A stretch of DNA of 64,000 nt from Solirubrobacter taibaiensis (GTDB lineage: Bacteria > Actinomycetota > Thermoleophilia > Solirubrobacterales > Solirubrobacteraceae), in assembly GCA_027587225.1 (NCBI GenBank), contig JAPDDQ010000044.1, positions 1 to 64,000 on the forward strand, written 5' to 3'. Below are positions 59,396 through 64,000 of the stretch, in pieces. The position numbers and the translations under genes are program-made. Each line of letters starts with the position of its first letter. Position 1 is the stretch's first letter. The notes below the pieces were generated by a model, which was not told the origin of the DNA, ran no database searches, and worked only from the letters and a program-made list of their open reading frames with translations.

Positions 59396-60951
59396 GCCGG
59401 GTCATCGTCTACGACACCACCCTGCGCGATGGCATGCAGGGCGAGGGGATGTCCCTGTCCGTCGAGGAGAAGGTGCGCGTGGCGCGCATCCTCGACGACC
59501 TCGGCGTGCCCATGATCGAGGCCGGGTTCCCGACCTCGAACCCGAAGGAGCTCGAGCTCTTCGAGCGCCTGCGGGAGGCCGGGCTGCGCGCGGACGTGTG
59601 CGCCTTCGGGATGACGCGCCGGCGCGGCGTGGCCGCCGAGGAAGACGCCGCGCTGCGGGTGCTCGCTGAGTCGTGGACGCCGGTGTCGACGATCGTAGGC
59701 AAGACGTGGGGGCTGCACCTCGAGAAGGTCGTGAAGGTCGACCGCGAGGAGAACCTGAAGATGATCGCCGAGTCGGTCGCCTTCCTGGTGGCTTCCGGCA
59801 AGCGCGTGATCTACGACGCCGAGCACTTCTTCGACGGCTACCGCGACGACCCGACGTACGCGATCGAGTGCCTGCGCGCGGCGCTGGAGTCGGGTGCCGA
59901 GAACCTGACGATGTGCGACACCAACGGCGCGTCGCTGCCGCACCAGATCGCCGAGGCGGTCCACGTGGTGCGGCGGGCGCTGCCCGACGCCGCGCTGGGC
60001 ATCCACACGCACAACGACGCCGAGTGCGCTGTCGCGAACTCCCTCGCGGGGATCGCCGAGGGCGCCGTGATGGTCCAGGGGACCATGAACGGCTACGGCG
60101 AGCGGTGCGGCAACGCGAACCTCATCTCGATCATCCCCAACCTGCAGCTCAAGATGGGCTACGAGTGCCTGCCGTCGCTGGAGGGGCTGACCGAGGCCTC
60201 GCACCTGGTCGCGGAGATGCTCAACCTGCAGCCCGACGCCAACCAGGCGTACGTGGGCAAGAACGCCTTCGCGCACAAGGGCGGGATGCACGTCGCGGGC
60301 GTGAACGCCGACCCGTCGACGTTCGAGCACATCGACCCCGCGGTGGTCGGCAACGCGCGCGAGGTGCTGGTGAGCGAGCTGTCGGGCAAGGGCACGCTGA
60401 TCGCACACGCCGGCGGGGCGCTGGACGACGACGTCGCGGCCCGCGTGGTCGAGCGCGTGAAGGAGCTCGAGCACCGCGGGTTCCAGTTCGAGGCCGCCGA
60501 CGGGTCTTTGGAGCTGCTGATCAAGCGCGAGACGGGCGAGTACCAGGAGCTGTTCAAGCTCGAGTCCTGGCGCGTGATCGTCGAGAAGCGCGCCGACGGC
60601 CGGGTGGAGACCGAGGCCACGATCAAGCTCTGGGTGGGCTCGCAGCGGTTCGTGCGCACCGCCGAGGGCAACGGTCCGGTGCACGCGCTGGACCGCGCGC
60701 TCCGGGCCGCGATCGGTGAGCGGCTCCCGCACTTGCGGGACATCAAGCTCGTCAACTACAAGGTCCGCATCCTGGACGAGTGGAAGGCGACGGGCGCGAC
60801 CACGCGCGTGCTGCTGGACGCGTCCGACGGTGAGTCCACGTGGGGCACGATCGGCGTGCACGAGAACGTGATCGAGGCGTCGTGGGACGCGCTGGTGGAC
60901 TCGCTCGAGGCGGGGATGCTGCGCTCGCAGGCGTCGGTCCAGTCGACGTGA
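59392..60951 (+). CDS. cimA: Citramalate synthase (CimA-type HMGL family)
   Basis: The protein has 519 residues from ATG 59392. The N-terminal motif VYDTTLRDGMQGEGMSLSVEEK, then VGKTWGLHLEKVVKVDREENLKMI and EHFFDGYRDDPTYAI, are CimA-type rather than LeuA-type (contrast leuA at 49667). HTHNDAECAVANSLAGI and NAFAHKGGMHVAGVNADP follow, and a C-terminal LeuA-like regulatory domain completes it. It makes citramalate from pyruvate and acetyl-CoA for isoleucine synthesis that bypasses threonine. Position beside leuC-leuD-leuB, which carry out the next steps, supports this. It is coupled by GTGA to the next gene. Confidence 0.9.
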   Translation: MSRVIVYDTTLRDGMQGEGMSLSVEEKVRVARILDDLGVPMIEAGFPTSNPKELELFERLREAGLRADVCAFGMTRRRGVAAEEDAALRVLAESWTPVSTIVGKTWGLHLEKVVKVDREENLKMIAESVAFLVASGKRVIYDAEHFFDGYRDDPTYAIECLRAALESGAENLTMCDTNGASLPHQIAEAVHVVRRALPDAALGIHTHNDAECAVANSLAGIAEGAVMVQGTMNGYGERCGNANLISIIPNLQLKMGYECLPSLEGLTEASHLVAEMLNLQPDANQAYVGKNAFAHKGGMHVAGVNADPSTFEHIDPAVVGNAREVLVSELSGKGTLIAHAGGALDDDVAARVVERVKELEHRGFQFEAADGSLELLIKRETGEYQELFKLESWRVIVEKRADGRVETEATIKLWVGSQRFVRTAEGNGPVHALDRALRAAIGERLPHLRDIKLVNYKVRILDEWKATGATTRVLLDASDGESTWGTIGVHENVIEASWDALVDSLEAGMLRSQASVQST

Positions 60952-62066
60952 TCCCCGTCGCCCGGCCCGTTCTGGGCATCGAGGAAGAGGAGGCCGTGAT
61001 CGAGGTGCTGCGCTCGCGGCATCTCTCGCTCGGCCCACGTGTTCCCGCCTTCGAGGCCGGCTTCGCCGAGCGGGTGGGCGCGCCGTACGCGTCCGCCGTC
61101 TCGTCGGGCACCGCCGCGCTGCACCTCGCGCTGCGTGCGGTGGGCGTCTCCGAGGGCGACGAGGTCATCACCTCGCCGTTCTCGTTCGTGGCGAGCGCGA
61201 ACTCGATCCTGTACGAGCGGGCGCGGCCGGTGTTCGTGGACATCGACCCGGTGACGCTGAACCTGGATGTTCAGGCCGCCGCGGCAGCGATCACGCCGCG
61301 CACGTCCGCCTTCCTACCGGTGCACATCTTCGGCTACCCGGCCGACACGCCCGCCTTGGAGGCGCACGGCCTGCCGATCGTCGAGGACGCCTGCGAGGCG
61401 CTCGGCGCCGTCCATGCGGACGGCGTGAAGGTCGGCGGCCGCGGCCATCCCGCCGCGTTCGGCTTCTACGCCAACAAGCAGCTCACCACGGGCGAGGGCG
61501 GCATGCTCACCATGGGCTCCGCCGAGCACAAGGAGCGCGTGGACTCCGAGCGCAACCAGGGCCGCGCCCCGGACATGGGCTGGCTGGACCACGACCGTCT
61601 CGGCTTCAACTACCGGCTCACGGACATGGCGTGCGCACTCGGCCTGGCCCAGCTCGATCGCCTGGACGGCATGCTCGCCGACCGCGCTCGCGCCGCGGCC
61701 TGGTACCGCGAGTCGCTGGCCGATGTCGAAGGGCTGGAGCTCCCGTGTGAGGACTTCGGCGGCGACGTGCGCGGCTGGTTCGTGTTCGTCGTCCAACTCC
61801 CGCGCGGCGTCGACCGTGACGACACGATCCGCGCGCTGCTCGCGCGCGGCGTGCAGTCCAAGCCGTACCTGCCCGCGATCCACCTGATGTCCTTCTACCG
61901 CGAGGCGTTCGGCCATCGCGAGGGCGAGTTCCCGATCTGCGAGGACGTCGCGGCGCGGTCCGTGGCGCTTCCGTTCTTCCCCGAGATCACCGAGGGCCAG
62001 GTCGCCGAGGTGGCGTCGAAGCTAGCGGAGGTCCTTGAGGTAGCCCACAAAGCCGGGGCCGCCTAG
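60948..62066 (+). CDS. DegT/DnrJ/EryC1/StrS-family aminotransferase
   Basis: The GTG at 60948 overlaps the cimA stop; 372 residues. It is a sugar-aminotransferase-type PLP enzyme: VARPVLGIEEEEAVIEVLRS, AVSSGTAALHLALRAVGV, VITSPFSFVASANSILYE, PIVEDACEALGAVHADGVKVGGRG, and the PLP Lys in FGFYANKQLTTGEGGM, with NYRLTDMACALGLAQL. Family members usually aminate nucleotide-linked 4-keto or 3-keto sugars. Its translational coupling to cimA is unexpected, and no sugar-nucleotide genes lie nearby. The 3' end overlaps the GNAT gene by 45 bases. Confidence 0.9.
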   Translation: MIPVARPVLGIEEEEAVIEVLRSRHLSLGPRVPAFEAGFAERVGAPYASAVSSGTAALHLALRAVGVSEGDEVITSPFSFVASANSILYERARPVFVDIDPVTLNLDVQAAAAAITPRTSAFLPVHIFGYPADTPALEAHGLPIVEDACEALGAVHADGVKVGGRGHPAAFGFYANKQLTTGEGGMLTMGSAEHKERVDSERNQGRAPDMGWLDHDRLGFNYRLTDMACALGLAQLDRLDGMLADRARAAAWYRESLADVEGLELPCEDFGGDVRGWFVFVVQLPRGVDRDDTIRALLARGVQSKPYLPAIHLMSFYREAFGHREGEFPICEDVAARSVALPFFPEITEGQVAEVASKLAEVLEVAHKAGAA

Positions 62067-62642
62067 GGCCTTGGCGATGCGGTCGCTGGGGGCGCGGCGG
62101 ATCTCGCGCTCCCGGAAGCCGTACGCGTCGTAGAGCGCGCGCGCCGGCCGGTTGTGCAGGCCGGTATCCAGCGCGAGTCGCGCGCAGCCGTGGCGCGTGG
62201 CCTCCTGCTCGGCGATCTTGAGCAGGCGCTGGGCGATGCCCTGGCGCCGGTGGCCGTGATCGACGGCGAGCGCGTCGACGTAGTAGGCGTCCAGCGGCGG
62301 CTGGGGCGCGACGCCGCCGGCCGCGTACAGGTGCGCGAACGTCTTGGGCAGGCGCCAGGGCGGGACGCGCGGGAGCGTGAGACGGATGAAGCGCCGGCTG
62401 AGCCGGTCGCCGTCGCGGACCGGGAACCCCGCCACGACGCCGACGAGCACACCCTCGGGGGTCGTCGCCACCTGGCAGAACTCGAAGCTCGCGGCGTGCC
62501 CGCGGTGGGCCCACACGCGGTGCAGCAGCTTCAGCGCGCCGCGCTCACTGCCCGCGTAGGCGGTGTAGTACGGCTTCGCGGACTCGAAGAGCAGGGGGAC
62601 GCAGGCGTCCTCGGGGCGCGCGGGGCGGACGAGCAGATCCAT
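62022..62642 (-). CDS. GNAT-family N-acetyltransferase
   Basis: The protein has 206 residues from ATG 62642. The acetyl-CoA-binding motif A is YYVDALAVDHGHRRQGIAQRLLKIAEQEA, with a following motif B region (LALDTGLHNRPARALYDAYGFRERE). The N-terminal half (VRPARPEDACVPLLFESAKPYYTAY) matches the usual GNAT beta-alpha start. The substrate is unknown. It is divergent from argH with 21 bases between starts, and overlaps the DegT gene antisense by 45 bases. Confidence 0.88.
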   Translation of the reverse strand: MDLLVRPARPEDACVPLLFESAKPYYTAYAGSERGALKLLHRVWAHRGHAASFEFCQVATTPEGVLVGVVAGFPVRDGDRLSRRFIRLTLPRVPPWRLPKTFAHLYAAGGVAPQPPLDAYYVDALAVDHGHRRQGIAQRLLKIAEQEATRHGCARLALDTGLHNRPARALYDAYGFREREIRRAPSDRIAKALGGPGFVGYLKDLR

Positions 62643-62649
62643 CTTGGTT

Positions 62650-62656
62650 CATGATG
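62650..62656. promoter_or_regulatory. Overlapping divergent -10-like elements for GNAT and argH
   Basis: CATGAT (62650-62655, plus strand) ends 8 bases before the argH ATG, and CATCAT (62656-62651, minus strand) ends 8 bases before the GNAT ATG. Both deviate from TANNNT at the first base. The equal 8-base spacing mirrors the menB/menE gap. Evidence is positional only. Confidence 0.3.
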
Positions 62657-62663
62657 GCGGGCG

Positions 62664-64000
62664 ATGTCCCGCTTCTCGCTGCCCCCGGATCCCGTCTTCG
62701 TGACGATGAACGCGTCGATCGGCTTCGATTGGCGCCTCTATCCCTATGACGTCGAGCAGTCGCGGGCGCACGCGACGATGCTCGCGGCCGCCGGGATCAT
62801 CACCGACACCGACCGCGACGAGCTCTTGAAGGGGCTCGACCGCGTCCAGGCCGAGCTGGATGACAACCAGTTCCAGTTCCTCGACTCCGACGAGGACATC
62901 CACATGGCCGTGGAGCGCCGGCTGACCGAGATCGTCGGTCCGGTCGGCGGCAAGCTCCATACGGCCCGGTCGCGCAACGACCAGGTCGCGACCGACATGG
63001 CGATGTTCACCCGCGCGCACGCGCTGCGGGCGATCGAGGCGCTGCAGGACCTGCAGACCGTCGTCGTGCGCGTCGCCGAGGCCCACCTGGACTGGCCGAT
63101 GCCCGGCTACACGCACCTGCAGCGCGCGCAGCCGGTGTATCTCTCGCACCATCTGCTCGCCTATTTCTGGATGTTCCGGCGCGACGCCTCGCGGTTTGCG
63201 CTGGTGCTGGGCGGGACGTCGGAGCTGCCTCTGGGGGCGGGTGCCCTGGCGGGGGTGAACTTCCCGACCGACCGCCGGCTCGTGGCGAGTGAACTCGGGT
63301 TCGCGGGCGTGGTGCCGAACTCGATCGACGCCGTCTCCAACCGCGACTTCGTCCTGGACTACTTGAACGCCGCGGCCACCTGCGCGACGCATCTGAGCCG
63401 GCTCGGCGCGGAGATCGTCCTGTGGTCGAGCGAGGAGTTCGGGTTCTGCGAGGTGCGCGACGACTGGGCATCCTCGTCGTCGATCATGCCTCAGAAGAAG
63501 AACCCGGACGCGGCCGAGCTGCTGCGCGCGAAGGCGCCGCGGATCGTCTCTCACCTCGCCGGGCTTCACGGCGTGATGCACGGGTTGCCGCTGACCTACA
63601 ACAAGGACATGCAAGAGGACAAGGAGCACCTCTTCGACGCCGTCGACACGCTGGAGCTGTCGCTGGCGGCCGCCCGCGGGATGATCGAGTCGATGACGTT
63701 CAAGCGTGAGCGGCTCGCCGCCGCCGCGACGGACGAGATGCTCGCCGCGGTCGACGTCGCCGACATGCTGGTCAAGCGCGGCGTGCCCTTCCGGCAGGCG
63801 CACGGGGTCGTCGCTGGGCTCGTGCGCACGGCCGTCGAATCGGGCCGCGTGCTCTCGCAGCTGACCCCGGAGGAGCTCAAGGAGCATTCCGAGGTCTTGG
63901 ATGAGGACTTCTACTCGGTGCTATCCCAAGGGTCGTGGCTGGAGTCCAAGGAGAGCGAGGGCGGAACCTCGCTGACACGCGTGCGCGAGCAGCTCGCCCA
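62664..64000 (+). CDS. argH: Argininosuccinate lyase, 3' end outside window
   Basis: ATG 62664 opens a frame with no stop to the window end (445 codons), so the last residues are missing. It cleaves argininosuccinate to arginine and fumarate. Fumarase/aspartase-superfamily features are SDEDIHMAVERRLTEIVG, KLHTARSRNDQVATDM, GYTHLQRAQPVYLSHHLLAY, LGAGALAG, the catalytic Ser loop SSSSIMPQKKNPDAAELLRAKA, and PLTYNKDMQEDKEHLFD. No other arg genes are in the window. It is likely leaderless given the 21-base divergent gap and lack of a ribosome-binding site. Confidence 0.95.
   Translation, partial: MSRFSLPPDPVFVTMNASIGFDWRLYPYDVEQSRAHATMLAAAGIITDTDRDELLKGLDRVQAELDDNQFQFLDSDEDIHMAVERRLTEIVGPVGGKLHTARSRNDQVATDMAMFTRAHALRAIEALQDLQTVVVRVAEAHLDWPMPGYTHLQRAQPVYLSHHLLAYFWMFRRDASRFALVLGGTSELPLGAGALAGVNFPTDRRLVASELGFAGVVPNSIDAVSNRDFVLDYLNAAATCATHLSRLGAEIVLWSSEEFGFCEVRDDWASSSSIMPQKKNPDAAELLRAKAPRIVSHLAGLHGVMHGLPLTYNKDMQEDKEHLFDAVDTLELSLAAARGMIESMTFKRERLAAAATDEMLAAVDVADMLVKRGVPFRQAHGVVAGLVRTAVESGRVLSQLTPEELKEHSEVLDEDFYSVLSQGSWLESKESEGGTSLTRVREQLA

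Overview
The window is very GC-rich, with dense head-to-tail genes, many GTG/TTG starts and start/stop overlaps of the GTGA/ATGA type. The gene content fits a high-GC Gram-positive of the Solirubrobacterales type (Thermoleophilia, Actinomycetota): a menaquinone pathway, a collagen-like exported protein with the SYANVIATLALFIALGG signature, a DasR-like amino-sugar regulator, an actinobacterial-type SerC and Ala/Thr/Pro-rich secreted beta-propellers. The phylogenetic call is inference. No rRNA, tRNA, CRISPR array, insertion sequence or phage gene was recognised. No gene-free stretch exceeds about 200 bases; the longest is 54720-54921.

Layout. (1) 1-9027: a tightly coupled five-gene cassette DUF4132 - MoxR AAA+ ATPase - DUF5682 - VWA - double-SWIM zinc protein, in the same order as the uncharacterised E. 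coli yehI-yehL-yehM-yehP-yehQ cluster. This is the best candidate for an undescribed system. (2) 9041-20718: menaquinone synthesis (menF, menD, menH, menC, menA, menB, menE), interrupted at 10.5-13.5 kb by a visibly less GC-rich pair of exported-protein genes. (3) 20671-26496: a degenerate DUF559 gene, then serC, a methyltransferase, ilvC and serA. (4) 26529-34131: an HD-GYP protein, then a DasR-like GntR regulator behind a near-consensus dre operator, a sugar ABC transporter, nagA and the transporter ATPase: an amino-sugar uptake operon. (5) 34060-44302: a beta-propeller gene, potABCD polyamine transporter, a PucR regulator, an aminotransferase and an FAD amine oxidase: probable polyamine uptake and catabolism. 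(6) 44259-49523: exported propeller proteins and small accessory genes. (7) 49502-64000: leucine/isoleucine synthesis. leuA sits behind a Leu-codon leader peptide. After a GGDEF/EAL gene and a patatin gene comes an operon of an XRE-cupin regulator with leuC-leuD-leuB-ilvE-cimA and a DegT aminotransferase. A GNAT gene and argH (cut by the window end) close the window.

Two architectural themes recur. First, a TANNNT-like -10 hexamer lies 8-9 bases before the start codon (menB, menE, ilvC, the XRE gene, and weaker versions at GNAT and argH), suggesting leaderless transcripts. Second, convergent genes commonly overlap at their 3' ends by 40-72 bases instead of being separated by terminators.
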